Below are positions 12,777 to 25,734 of a stretch of DNA of 64,000 nt, piece after piece; positions within the stretch are counted from its first letter, which is position 1; every line of letters starts with the position of its first letter. The DNA comes from Ricinus communis. Lineage: Eukaryota; Streptophyta; Magnoliopsida; Malpighiales; Euphorbiaceae. Under the pieces are notes generated by a model. That model was not told the origin of the DNA. It searched no databases and saw nothing but the letters and a program-made list of their open reading frames with translations. Location: positions 1,178,001 to 1,242,000 of the forward strand of contig NC_063265.1 in assembly GCF_019578655.1 (NCBI RefSeq). Direction: 5' to 3'. A program made the translations under genes and the position numbers.

Positions 12777-12864
12777 GGCAGGTGAAGTCCTCAATTCAAG
12801 CAGATGAAGTCCTTAAACCTAAGCAGGCGAAGTCTTAAACCTAGGCAGGCGAAGTCTTCAACAC
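12777..12864 (+). repeat. Four-copy 22-bp tandem array
   Basis: Units share the core GCAGGCGAAGTC and start near 12,777, 12,799, 12,821 and 12,843. The array lies about 160 bp upstream of the plus-oriented LTR at 13,026, where Tat-type elements often carry short tandem arrays in the 3' untranslated region. Confidence 0.7.
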
Positions 12865-13025
12865 AGTCCCTACATCAAATCAAAAAAAAAAATTTCCGAG
12901 CTTATGGGGCGTGGCTTCTACAGCTCACCAAGATATCCTTTTTTATCGTAATCCTTAATATTATAATTTATCTTAGTTTATTTAATCACATTGCATGCTT
13001 ATAAATTTCAACAAATCGGGATAGC

Positions 13026-15190
13026 TATCAGCATCCATTTTTCGGTTCTAGATATCGAAGAAATTATGGTAAATCCTATGGTGAACGTTATTGCCTTTCT
13101 CGGATCTCAAAAGACGGAGGATGGGCGAATCCAAGGTCTGATCGAGATTAATCTAATCAAAATTATCTTTCTGAAATTAATTTGGATTTAATTGTCAAGA
13201 AAAATGAAGTTTGAGGGTCAAAATTATGGTTTTCTTAAGTTGAGGGACTAAATTATAAATATTTTTAAAACTTTCTGGTCTTTAGAGCCAATCGACTCAC
13301 ACAAAGCCAATCAGCTCATCATAGAGTCGAATCGGCTCATCACATTATCGATTCGTGGTTTTCTTGATCTGATGTCTTTTTTGGCATTTTAACATTAAAA
13401 ATGACTTTCTAGAAGGATTTTATTGATAAAAATGGGGTTTATTTGAGTTTATCAAAGATAATCCCTAAAAAATTTAAAATATATCATCTATTATTAGGGT
13501 TTTCCAAACTCTAGCCCTATAAATACATGTTTAACTCTTAGATTGAGGGGCACCATGAATTTGGAGCAGTTGATACATTATTTGAAAAGAAAAAGATACA
13601 GAGAGTTGAGACACTAAGAAAGAATCAAATAATTAAGAAGTTCTGAAGAGAACGACATAAGCTTTTCTTTATATCCCAAGTATCACTGGATCCTTAACCA
13701 GTCTTCGATTCAACTACATCATTGTCTCTTGAGACTCGCAAAACAACCAACTATAGTGACAACCTGAGGGCTCCCCCACATCCACCATCATCCATATCAT
13801 CTTCCCAAAACTGTTTTTTTAATGCTTTCCTAGAAACATGATTAGGTTTTATTTATATTGATTTATGTGTTCTATGTGATTAGAATAAGATTCTTTTTAA
13901 ATACATGTTATAATATTGCTGGGAATAGAATCCGATAATAAGAACATTGCTAGGAACTGAATCTGATAATAAAAACATGTAGGAATTTTATTGTGTTTTC
14001 CCCTTTTATGATCAGTAATATAATTAGGGTTTTAAATCAAATCCATAATTCCTTCATATTCTTGTAGTCAAATATTTTAGGACCACATGATCAAAATATG
14101 ATATTTTGCCTTTTTTCTTTACTGTTAGTTTAAGTATTCTAGGGTTTGTAAGTTCTAGGGTTTCTCTTTAATTTTTATTCTTTTTATGATTTTGATTTAC
14201 TCTTCCATATTGTAATTGATCTTCTGTCTCATATGAATGTATAATTGGCTCCGGGGTATCAAATCGAGGGAGAAATTGTCAAAAATTGCTTGCCAAAGCC
14301 CTATAACCGATCGACTCAGTGCAGAGCCGATTCAGCTCTACATTGAGCTGATTGACTTTACACCCATAGCCGATCGGTTCAGCACCCTAAGACCCAAGAT
14401 TTCATAAATTTATAGATTTTTGATATATTTGTTAAATTATGTACATTTTGTACTTAGTTTTAGGTGTTTTTCTCTTTTTTTTTAGTTGTAGACGGGTCGT
14501 AATAGCTAAATTATTTCTTACACTTTATATTTTATTCATTTTTGCTTACTATATGATTAAATAATTGTAACATGATTGATTAAAATGGGAATATAGACCT
14601 AGGGCTTAAAACTAGACCTAGCATGAAACTGTAGTATTAGCTTAATTAAGATAGTAATTAGGCTTGAACCTAAAATCCATGTAGACTTAGTAGGCTTTGC
14701 CATGTCTAGTTAGGTTAAAATTGGGCCATATTAGATTTAGGATCATTGAACTAGGCCTCTCCATAAAAAGTAATTAATTAGGCTTAACAAGCTTGGTTAT
14801 TAGAGCATAATTTATAATTGGACTAGACTAGGTATGCCTTGTACATAATTGACTAGTAAATTAGGTTAATAATTTTAAGTATTAGGCTGGTCTTAAATAA
14901 AAAGGGGCTAGACTTAGATGGACCTCAAATGCTGTAAGTGTTTGGTGTGTAGAAATATTATGCAAGGGAATAGCCTGTTAAATACTAAAATTAAAAACGG
15001 ATATACACAAATAAGGAAGTTGGCTTCCGGATCCATCTCTGGATTTGTGACGTAAGCTTCCTTATAGAATTAAGAAATGTCACTCATTAGAAAAAGTGTC
15101 TTGGTTAACATATTTCCAATTAGGTTGAAAAGCCTTGCAGTGTTGTAGTTGCTAAAGACACTTGGATGCGCGCCCGAAACCGCCACCTAC
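13026..15190 (+). repeat. LTR copy 2 of the Tat/Ogre-like family, plus orientation
   Basis: It starts TATCAGCATCCATTTTTCGG (the canonical TG start is mutated to TA) and matches the reverse complement of 1,612-3,905. Shared parts are the first 70 bp, the GCCGAT/AGCTC clusters (13,280-13,345 and 14,305-14,385), a TATA box at 13,518-13,525, and the 3' block with AGGTTGAAAAGCC near 15,121-15,135 and AAAGACACTTG near 15,154-15,164. The 3' edge is approximate. It is probably the 3' LTR of the plus-strand element whose gag/protease lies at 3,906-6,540. Confidence 0.65.
13518..13525 (+). promoter_or_regulatory. TATA box of LTR copy 2
   Basis: TATAAATA at the position matching the TATA boxes of the other two LTR copies. 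Confidence 0.45.
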
Positions 15191-17050
15191 AACTACATAG
15201 TAATTGAATAATATTAAATAAAAAATAAGTGCTAATACGTTTAAACTTTTTTAGAATTAAATTATGCTAAAAAAATAAAAGATATAAACAAGTAAAAGAA
15301 TATTAATTTGATTTTAATTAGACACTAAAATTAACTTATACTAAGAATAAAATTTAACTCTAATTTGATAATAAAATTGATTTTGGACAAGTTTGATACT
15401 TGATAATAAATTCAAGGATCAAGTTATAATTTTAAATTATCAGTTTATAGATTAATACAGAATGAGGTAGTAGTTAGTTTTACTAAAACTGAAAGGGATC
15501 TTAATGTAGTACAAAAAATGTAGAGACTGAGTCATATATTAGACCAAACCTCAAGGGGTGAATAATAATTAACCCAATTATAAATATATAATAGTGCCTA
15601 CACTTAAAAAAAAGATTTAAGTTAGATATTTAAGTTAAAATGAGTCATATTCACCAAACAAGACATGCATGAAGAAATAAAAATTCTATATAAAATATAT
15701 AATTCCATATAGGAAACTTTTGATAAAATTCTAACTTTATTAAGACTTACTAAATTAATTAATAAAAAATATCAAATGAGAAATATATTACATTTTTAAA
15801 AATTATTTTAATATTTAATGATATTTGTATTTTAATTTTATCATGTCATTTAGTTTTGCTTTATTTAAGCAACTAAATATCAACTCGCTTTATAGAATGT
15901 TGAATGAGACAATTCAATGTATCCTTGGGACATATGATGTGATTAATTAAGAAATTTTAAAGTAAATACTTGAAATATATATTTTTATTTGGATTAAATA
16001 TCATATTTTTAATTAATTGTTTAAAATTTAAATCTTGATAAAAATAAAAAAAGACAATTAAAGTAATAAAATAACTATTAAAAATAACTTGAGTATGTAA
16101 TTTGAAAATAAATGAAGTATTATTTATAGTTAAAGATAATTTACTATATAAAAATATTTTTTTTCTTTGTGTCTATTATATTATTTTATTTTATTTTAGA
16201 ATTATTAACTTGATTGATGAATATATCAATTAAAACAATATTTCAAGCAGAAGTATGTTCTTCATTAATTATTTTATCTTTTCATTTAATATTTATTATT
16301 ATTTAAAAATATTCTAAAATATTTTATAATAATCAGTTTAAGTAGAATTTTTTTTATCTTTGAATTAATGCATACAAGAATTACATAAAAGACATATATA
16401 ATAATTTAATAATAACAAGTCCAACTATTAATATTCACGTGCAATACATATGGATAAAAAACTAGCATGTCATATGCAGAAATAATAGTATTCAATATTA
16501 TAATCAAGACTTATCATTCTCAATAATGACCAATTTTTTTTAGATCTCTATAATGACGAGTTATGAAAGATAAGGTGTTGTTCAATATTTGATAGAGATT
16601 TCTTTAGAAAATTTATAAAATATAGTGATGACAGTGCAGTTATGGTAATGGTACGACAGTAAATTATTCTATTAGAGGTAAAATGTTTTTTTTTTTACAT
16701 TTTTATATTTATTCTTTTTAATCTACCTCTGTCAATAATGTATTTCAAGGTTTCAAGTTTAGTGCTGCTATTGATTTGTAATTCAAACTCAATTGTAAAT
16801 ATTTATTAGATTCATATATCAAACTGTAACTCTTAAGAGTATAAACACCTGATTTTTAAATTTTAATAAATTCATATACAATTTTGTAGTTATTCAGCTT
16901 CTTTTAGGTAATCAATTCTACACATTGAAATATTAATAAATTTCGGTTTCATATACTAATTTGTAACTTTTAAAAATTTAAACATTAAATTGTCACATTT
17001 TAACAAATTTATACACCATTTTTATAATATTCCTCTTCAAAATGAAATGC
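15191..17050. other. AT-rich non-genic stretch
   Basis: Very AT-rich, with no reading frame, RNA gene or element that I can support. Confidence 0.6.
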
Positions 17051-17665
17051 CCATCTCTAAGCTAACTGCAATTGGAATTAGCACGAATCAGTTTAGTACA
17101 GTTATCACTAAAAAAATTAGTATCGTACCAAATTTTGATTCTTTTAAAATGAAAGGGATTAGAGTCACACCAAATAGAAAGACACCAAACCGTACTGAAC
17201 CAATTCTTTCGGGATGGTACAAGTCAATTATTCGGTACCATTATGGTACTAGCACATTAATACTTGTAAATATAGTTATATATTTAATCTTATATTTTTT
17301 TATTATTTTAATTAATTAATACGAGATTAACAAAATATTTTTATAATGTCCTATAAATAATAATATAAAATAAAATTTAATAATATAAAGAAAAGCTAGC
17401 AAAAGCAATAAAAAGTTACAAAATAATTAATAAAAAAAATTAAGAATTATATCATATGGTTACTTTCACTTCTAAAACCAACATTCAAAATTTTTGCATA
17501 ACTATTAAAAGACCAAAAAGAAATTGCAATTATATGAAAGCTCACTTAAAAAATAAAGGCTGCCAGGAAGAGCAACATTGTATGTTGTAGGAAAAGAAAA
17601 GGGTTGTGTTGTGGAATAAAAAAAGAGAATGATAGATAATTAGAATTAATGGTTAATGAGTATTA

Positions 17666-17743
17666 AGTTTATTTTATTCACAATGCTATTAACTATGAGG
17701 TCTTAGTTTATTTTATTCACAATACTATTAACTATTAGGTCTT
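17666..17743 (+). repeat. 39-bp tandem duplication
   Basis: Two head-to-tail copies starting at 17,666 and 17,705, nearly identical, each with TTATTTTATTCACAAT. Confidence 0.8.
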
Positions 17744-17952
17744 AGTAAAAGAAAATTATAAATAATTAAATTATCTTATTATTTTTGACAGTTAGTTTAA
17801 TAAACTATTATATGGCATATTTTTTTAAAAAAAATTATATATGTAGAATAAAATGTTTTTGATATATTATATTATATTTATTGAATAAAAAATCAGTTCA
17901 ATAGTTCGGTTTTGGATCAATACAATTCGGTTCGGTCTTAGTACGGTTTTAA

Positions 17953-18286
17953 TCCGATTATTATTAAAGAACCAGTATCGTACTATAATAATAAAATATT
18001 TTTGATCCGATATAGTTTGGTGTAAAATTTTTTATTATTTCGACTCTGATATTTTTCTAAACAGTTTTTTAGTTTGGTTCGGAAAAAATGAAATTTATGC
18101 TTAGCTAGTTTGGTTCGAAATCCGATTATTATTAAAGAACCAGTATCGTACTATAGTAATAAAATATTTTTGATCCGATATAGTTTGGTGTAAATTTTTT
18201 TATTATTTCGACTCTGATATTTTTCTAAACAGTTTTTTAGTTTGGTTCGGAAAAAATAAAATTTATGCTTAGCTAGTTTGGTTCGA
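17953..18286 (+). repeat. 168-bp tandem duplication, two copies
   Basis: Copy 1 (17,953-18,120) and copy 2 (18,121 to about 18,286) both start TCCGATTATTATTAAAG and run into TTTAGTTTGGTTCGG. They differ at only a few positions, so the duplication is recent compared with the decayed elements nearby. Confidence 0.9.
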
Positions 18287-18299
18287 AAAAATCGAAATA

Positions 18300-19125
18300 C
18301 ATGCTCCGCCCTAGCTGCAGGGCATTACATATCTTAGAGTGGTAAAATCTAAAAACCTTGAGGCAACTGCATTAAAACTCCCTGAGAGGGTATTGTCATT
18401 GGTCAAGTTTCAAATTTAAAAATTTATACAATTCTTTTAGTTTTGATAAATTTATAGACAATTTTAGCTGATTAATAAAGACCAACATAAGAACTCTTAC
18501 GTCAATGAACTACGTGATAGCAGGTTATCCTTGCGCAAACGGCTTTTAGTTTCATAATTTTCCAACAGGGAGATGCTCTTCTAGTGTGATACAGTTACAA
18601 CATACCATTACCAACGAACAAATGCAAGTATCAATAGGAGCTATTATATTCCGTTTGCATCTCTACCCTGTTTCATATGCATGCTTCAAAGCTTCCATAA
18701 ATAGTCAAAACTCTGAGAAAACAAACCTGTCAAAAGTGACCTCAAGGCTAAGAAGAAATAGCTGATGAAAGAAATCACTATGATACTGAAAAATAAAATC
18801 AGCAGGATAACTATATAATTACAAGAATTCTAAGCAAGTACATATGATCTCGTACAGCACAAAAGCTCTGAACTGCAGAAACTATGCGTAGCATTTACAA
18901 TATTTGAAGAGCAATTTCCAGAAAACTCAGCCAGTTGCAAAAGCACAGGCAATTCAATACTCAGTATCTTTAGATCCTAAAGTAATGCTATAACTTCTGG
19001 CGTTGAATTTGGAAAGAATTTAACAGACACCTGAATTGTTATCAATTTCTCTTTTTTCCTTGTGGTTTCCTGTCTTAAGCAATGTCGTATTAACCTTCCG
19101 TCTGAAGCCGCATTTACAAGTTATA
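18300..19125. other. Downstream flank of the mannanase gene
   Basis: No gene is seen. The part next to 19,126 should hold the 3' untranslated region of the minus-strand mannanase; no poly(A) signal was chosen. Confidence 0.4.
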
Positions 19126-22100
19126 GAATCAAGGATCTGTCCGGTGAACCTCAGTATTCTTCCTGCTCGCAATGGAAAGATTTTGTAGCCTATATGATTG
19201 TTCTTGTATCAACTTATAGGTAGCAGGATAATCCCATGGGACTATGGAAAACTGGTCGCTGTACTCCTCTACTCCTTCAACTAGTAATTGCCAAATTAAG
19301 GCTCCTGCACCAGCCTGCCTCTTTTTCGCCCAATCATAAATTTTATCATACACAATCTTCAATAAAATGTCTCTGTCATTTGCTCCTTTCTTATTTACAT
19401 GCCATATAGAGCCCACTTCTGTAAAAAGAACAGGTTTCCTCAGCACAAAGTCTCCATCACTTACATGAGAATCCATCCAAAGAGAAAGATAATCTGCTTT
19501 TGCTTCAAAATCAGCATCTGGGATCCTACAATACAGTTTCGTACAGCAGTATTTATGAACATATTAAAGAATTATATATAGAAATGTTCAATGAATTAGG
19601 TGCCAGCAATTACTTTAACATCAACAGTGCCATAATAAATAACAGCATTCAGACAAGTACAGTAACAAAATCATAGTACTGCATTACTTTTACAATGAAA
19701 ATGAACACAAATGATTGAAATTCAGAAATTATAGAAATGAATGATGCTTCCGAAAAGTTTTATGCACCATCACAATGAAATGATATATGGTCATAATAAA
19801 GCATCCTTATTAATCATTCTTGGTATTAGGATCCTTACTTTAACCAAGTCACTTTACCAACACCAAATCTCACACCATAAAAAATTCACTAACCAGCTAT
19901 CTGGGTAAGCATGAACTGAAGCAAAATCAATGTTGTCAACTGCTGAATTCTGTATAAAATCTGATCCAAGTAAGGCTGCCCATTTCCCAGGATTTACTTC
20001 TGATTTGTTAGTTGTGTTCAGGCCATAAAATCCCTCTAGTCCGACAGTCAGTAGATGTTTTTTGTCCAAGCTTTTAATATATGCGGCCATCTCGATTATC
20101 CATGCCTTGTATAAGAAAACAGAATCGAGATGTTTCAACAAAAAGTCAAGATAGAACAAAAAATTACTTTCCAAGGACCAAAGCAGACCCAGATGCTTTT
20201 GATAATGTGGAAGAAACATGAGGAATCCCACATTAAAAGAAGCAGCTAAAGATTATTTTAGGCAAAATAAATCCTTAACTGGGACTGCACTACACCCTCT
20301 TCTTCCTCTACTGGTTACAGCTTACGCTCTAGGTCATTACTTCCCATATGGGATGCTAAATTACAGAAATCAGAACAACACAAGTTCAAGGGATCACCTG
20401 AAGAACAGAAGCTGATGAACTAGATGCACACCGAGGCTCATTCATGAGCTCCCATGCAAAAATTGCTGGTTCCTCAGAATATCTAACTCTACTTATAGAG
20501 TTCTTTCTCATCACAATAGCCTGCAAATGCAAAATATTAAGAACCATATAAATGCAGCAAGAGAGGCACTAATTGCCATTACTTTTAAACACTAATATCA
20601 TTGTAATGGAACTTCATTACCATTATTGCTATTATTATTGGAGTATAATGAAAATTGGTATAGCAGATGAGACACCATAATATGGAAACTTGTGTCAAAT
20701 GATTCAAACCAGATAAAAAAATTGGCATTTCTAAAAAATGAAAGCACGACATGAAAATCATGAAGAACTTTAACACGGAATTGCATGGGAGTCCTGTGCC
20801 TCCAGCAATAGAATTGCTATTTGAATTAGTCTCAACATATTATTGAGATTTTCATCAAGTCCTAAAATTATTCACATGCAACACTCATGCGTATAATGTC
20901 ATCTTTAAAATTCAGAATTTTTACAAATTGAATCCAAGAAAAAATAAAAAATCAGAATCTCTTTATTACTCTCCTTCTACATTTTCTTTTATAATGCTCC
21001 AAATGCAGTGACAGATAGGAAACTAGCATACAGGGCTCACTGTCTGGATCAAATTCTATGCATGAGATATATGATCCCTGGAGGTCCTACCATGCTTTTC
21101 ATCATAGATACAGGATACTGAAACCAAAGAGAGCAACAAAGCCAGGCAAAACCCAAGCTTCCTATGGCTGCGGTTGTCACTTGTCAATTGTCACTAAAAC
21201 ATCATAATGGAATTAATTTAAAGTGACATGACAAACCCTCATAGAAATTTTCCAGGATCATTTAACAATCTAGATGCAAGACTTGCATTAAGATCAATAA
21301 TCCTAAGAGGAAAGACACATAAATTAGTTAGAATAAAAGACTTCTTCTCAAAATAATATATTTAGAGTTAGACACATGAGGTGGCTGTATTCTACTGTAT
21401 TTTTTAATTAGCACATAATGAAAATCTCCTATAATGTCCCCGAGGCTTAAAATGTTACTTTCTTTTTTCTTTTTATGATTGAAACTTGTCATTCTCGAGG
21501 ATATCTGTTCAAACCACTCAGGTGGGGCAGGCGACACTGTTTATGGGAATACCATAGTTGTGGTCTGATATCAGGCAACAAGCCGTCAAATAATACTAAA
21601 ATGACATCAAAATCTCTCCAAATAATCAATGGACAGCAGAACGTTGCACTTAGAATGTAGTTAGTGAACAAGTGAAACGAATTTATACGTAACTCAACGC
21701 AATGGATATGGATTTCACTAGCTTGACCAATCTTGTAAACTTAAATTTGAATGTCAACCTCCAGTCATCTCCCAAACGGCAATTTTGTTCTTGATTGGGT
21801 TAATAGAGGCTTAAACGAAGTTCAACCATAATACCATTATACTATAAAATAATAAGAAGTTATACATAATACAGTATCCAATATAGCCTGGCAGGTACAA
21901 AGCGTAGTAGCTAACCTTGATATAGGCTTTGTAATATTCTTTAATGGTTGGATTTGAAAAGAATGAATCGTCTGATGAAGAGACATTTACTCCAGCTTCT
22001 TGTGCCCACCTCACATACTGAGCTTTTCCACCAAATGCATTCAGATTGTTCACTAGACTGAGGATTAACCTTATGCGATTCTTCCTTGCCTCAACTATCA

Positions 22101-22783
22101 CATAATCTAATCCCTGCAGCCAAAGCCAAATAAATCTACCAAAAATGCCAGAATGCTCAATATTTTCTAATAACATAACTACCAAGCCCATGGTACCCAC
22201 TCACTAATTTGCATACTTCTTTTAAGAAACCATCAACATGGGTTCATAACATTGATTAGCCACATGCAATCACAATTCGAGAAGCATAATAAAAAAAGTG
22301 AAACACCAGAATCAAAACCTTCTTTGAGCAACTGTTCAATTGGGTATAAAGTGTATATTAAAGAAGGAAAGGAAAGAAACGAATAGAAACCTGGAAAACC
22401 CTCTCATTGAAGACACCAGGAGAGAGCTGCAAAGCATTAGGAGCGTTGCCATCGCTGAAAGCCCAAGTCCTGCAAACAGTCAACCCCATTTGAGCTCCTC
22501 TCTTAAGCATCTTTGAAACCTTGGATCTTGATGGGGTCCACACGCTCTCCTCCATCAACCAATAGGAGTTCCACCCGTTAACATAGAGAGGTGATGGCTC
22601 TTTATCACCATAATCACTGATGATGATGAATTGTGTGGAGTTGGTGGAGACAAAACCCATATTGGGTTGCCATAAAAGGGCTGGAAAGCTGAGGTTGTTA
22701 TTGAAGTTGAAGTATAGAAGAGAGAGTAATAAGAATATGCCTAATACAGGATACACCCTTTTCTCCCTCCATTGTGACTCCAT
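19126..22783 (-). CDS. Mannan endo-1,4-beta-mannosidase (GH5_7), five exons
   Basis: Endo-beta-mannanase, cutting beta-1,4-mannan in cell walls. Coding exons on the minus strand: 22,783-22,391, 22,113-21,916, 20,520-20,398, 20,105-19,894 and 19,525-19,126 (393, 198, 123, 212 and 400 bp). All introns are GT...AG and the joined frame is open for 441 aa. Residues 10-27 form a hydrophobic signal or anchor segment. NGWNSYW is at 69-75 and CRTWAFSDG at 104-112. NEP with acid/base Glu225 lies in exon 3 and FTEVGS with nucleophile Glu345 in exon 5; both glutamates are present. The length suits plant MAN proteins with an N-terminal anchor. An in-frame ATG at 22,858 would add 25 residues; the ATG at 22,783 was preferred because the anchor then sits at the N-terminus. 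The family is certain; the exact paralogue is not. Confidence 0.93.
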
Positions 22784-22859
22784 TCTTTCATTTCGTTTGT
22801 AGGAAAAGAAAAGAAAAGAAATGTAAGAAGACGAAACAGTGACAAAACCGAAAAGCATT

Positions 22860-25390
22860 TAAGGCATGTCGGTAGCTATACATCAACTAACCAACTTTTA
22901 TTTTACTTTAAAGAATTATTTTTATATCTTTAAAAATTCTAGGAATATGACCATTCAACATATTCCAACTCTAATTAACAGGGGTGATTACAGTTCCAAA
23001 AATTATAAAAATCTTCATAAACATACTAAATTTTAAAAAATTTAAAATTAGATTTTCAGAATTGTACAGTAACATGAAAAATTTAATTCTGAATAATATT
23101 AATTTTTAAAAAAGATTTAATACAGACATTTGAATATAATAGAACGGATCAATTTGGTACAATAAGATATGAGACAATAAAAATTTAAAATTCTTATTCT
23201 TAAATAAATAAAAATATTTTTTAACTTAAACCAATTAGACTAAAGCTAATTTAAAATTATATATAAAAAAAATAAAGTCACTACAATTACATTATACTTA
23301 TATTCAACAACTATATAATAAAGAATTTTACTTTCAATTCACTCGGTCAATAAAAATTGCATATTAAATAAATATATATTTAATAATTCCAATCCATCGA
23401 GCTAAAATTTACATTGTTCAACTGATAAATACATTTTATCTAACCCCTCTAATATAGTATCTTTTTATTAAAGAGCACGTTATTAGTAAGAATTATTTTA
23501 TAAACATGATTAATGTCATATTAGCACTATATCACTATAAATTAATAAATTAAGTTGTTTGGTACTATGATAGTTTTTATTATTAAGATTTAAAAAAATA
23601 TTAAATTTTATATTTTTTAATTAAATAAATAATAACGATGTGACTTGCAACTCTGCTAAAAGATCGAGATGAATTTTGTGAATAATTAATATTGTAATAA
23701 AATATAAAATTTAATATTTTTATTTTATATTTGGGCTAATAAGCTTAAATTTTATTAGAGTAGAATTGTTAAATTTATATTTGGTAAGGTTTTTTATACT
23801 TGAATTTAAGTTTGAGCTTAAGATTTGAACTTATATATTATAAAAATAATTATATATATAAATAAATAAAATTTTAAATCAGTTTTAATTTCGATTCTTT
23901 AGTTCAGAATAATATAAAATGGTTCGGTATGATTCTCGATACGGAAAACTAATGAGATCCAGAACCGTACAAAAAAAAATTTTGGTACGATCTAGTTCAA
24001 AAAAAGTTAAATAGTCAATTGAAATTTTATCTCGATCTTTCAATACAATTTAGGATCTCTGAGTCCCGTACTCAACCCTACTAATTACCATTATTAAAAA
24101 ATATCTAATTACCAAAATAAACAATTACAATTTATCAACATTTTTAATTTATAATTATCTCAATCATTTAATGCTTTTATCATAAGAAACTTATCATTCA
24201 TAATACTATTTATAAAGTGCATATGCATATTTGAACATTTTAATTTTAGTCATTTAATTAATTTTGACACCTTAACTTTCAAAATTATTTAATAGATGTT
24301 TTAAATTATTTTTAGAATAAAGAGTAATTTGACTCTTAAATTTTGTAATTATGTTTAATTTGACTATTTTTTACTTTTAAAGTCATATTTAACTTTATAT
24401 TTTTTAAACAATTTCAATTTAGTATTTTTTAACAAGTCAGGCACGTTATAAGAGTGAAAAAGAGCCACACTACTCAAACAATAAGATGGAAGACCAAATT
24501 GAACCTAAGAGATAAGTTAAGGGGCTAAATTAAATTTTATTTATTTTTAAATTTTAATCAAAAATAAAAATAATAAATTAAAATATTTTAAATTACCATA
24601 AATTGATTGAACTAACACTTTTCTCCCACTACGCTAATATCTTTAAAGCGAATAATGGCCAATATTATCACCGGAAAACAAAGCACAGAACTGAACTTAC
24701 AATCTAATAATATGACCATTATATTTTTGTCAGCTTCCACATTATTACCTCCATCTTTTAATTAAAACAACAATGTTGTCTCTAATGCACCAAGAATGAA
24801 GGGTTAAATTGGTGAGAAATTAAAAGTAAAATTTGCTTGCCCTTATGAACTAAAAGAGGGAGGTTGAATTGGTAAATTCAAGGAAGGAAGGAAAATAAAA
24901 ATTTTGCTAAAAAGATAGATAATAAGTAGAGAGAAAAAAACACAAGAATTTATAGTGGTTCAAGTGTTAACAAATCTTATGTCGAGTCCCCAGTCCTCAA
25001 TTGGATATTTACTATACTTTTAATCTCTATAAATAGAGTTTCTACAAGCTCACCTCGAACTTAGTTTTTTTAGACTCGCATCAAACCTTGCAACTTGTGT
25101 TTTATGGTTCACACACAATCTTACAAGAGTTTTACTTAGACTAACTCTTAAAAACCCAAATCCAAGTGTTTTGGCTAACACTCAAACCTCACTAGAGCAT
25201 TCAAGCACTTACAACATCCAAGATTGTTAGAATTAATTACAAGAAAAAAAAATTGAATGCATAATAATGTAAGCTATTGGAGGTTGTTGATAAACTATTA
25301 AAGGCCATTTGAGGTAGTTTTTACACCTTAAGAATCTCAAGAAGCTATCACTCATACATTCCCAAAATCTCACCAAGATTTACTTTAAGA
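22860..25390. other. AT-rich intergenic stretch upstream of the mannanase
   Basis: No gene recognised. It contains a GGTTCGGTAT-type stretch at about 23,920-24,060 like that at 17.9-18.3 kb. The first few hundred bases should hold the mannanase promoter, but no box is convincing enough to place. Confidence 0.5.
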
Positions 25391-25394
25391 CAGT

Positions 25395-25731
25395 GAAAAT
25401 CGTGGTCACGCTTCTTGTGTCGCAGTTGCGATTTTTGAAAATACTCCAACAGCTAGCTGATGTGGCACTTAGTCATTAGCGGCTTTAAAATATAACCTCT
25501 GGCGGGTTGTAACGGTCACAACACTTCATGAAATTCACGGTCGCACATTTCTTGGTTGCAGTCACAATTTCTGATTCTTGTAACCCTTTTCTTTCTGTCT
25601 TAAAAAGATTGATTTTCACGATCGCGCTTCTTGTGGTGCGGTTGCAATTTATGAATTAAGTCTCTAAGTCATTATGTCCTCAAACTTTTCATTTTCACGG
25701 TTGCGCCTATATGGAGTGCAGTTGAATTATG
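25395..25731 (+). repeat. Four spaced copies of a GC-rich motif of about 42 bp
   Basis: Copies at about 25,395-25,440, 25,531-25,575, 25,611-25,655 and 25,690-25,731 share TTCACGGTCGCGCTTCTTG followed by a second half-site GTGCGGTTGCAATTT. They stand out from the AT-rich surroundings. Each contains two direct CGGTYGCG-like half-sites. No gene is associated. Confidence 0.65.
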
Positions 25732-25734
25732 AGG

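Larger units (their letters stand above)
17080..18290. repeat. Possible non-autonomous element with inverted GGTTCGGT-type ends
   Basis: The left part (17,080-17,250) carries ACCAAACCGTACTGAACC-like sequence. The right part (17,900-18,290) carries the opposite sense (GGTTCGGT, TTAGTACGGTTTT, GTTTGGTGTAAA). The middle is AT-rich. This suggests imperfect inverted ends, but no clean terminal inverted repeat or target-site duplication was found. A related GGTTCGGTAT stretch is at 23,920-24,060. Confidence 0.35.

Noticed and set aside
12991..13191. 66-codon plus-strand frame spanning an LTR start
   Set aside because: Crosses the edge of LTR copy 2; the reading frame is accidental.
22784..22858. 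Upstream in-frame ATG of the mannanase (25 extra residues)
   Set aside because: It would put the signal-anchor segment about 35 residues from the N-terminus, and the extra stretch is low-complexity (Phe/Ser). The ATG at 22,783 fits better, but the longer start cannot be excluded.
25395..25731. CRISPR-like array
   Set aside because: Only four degenerate copies with unequal spacing in plant nuclear DNA; not a CRISPR.
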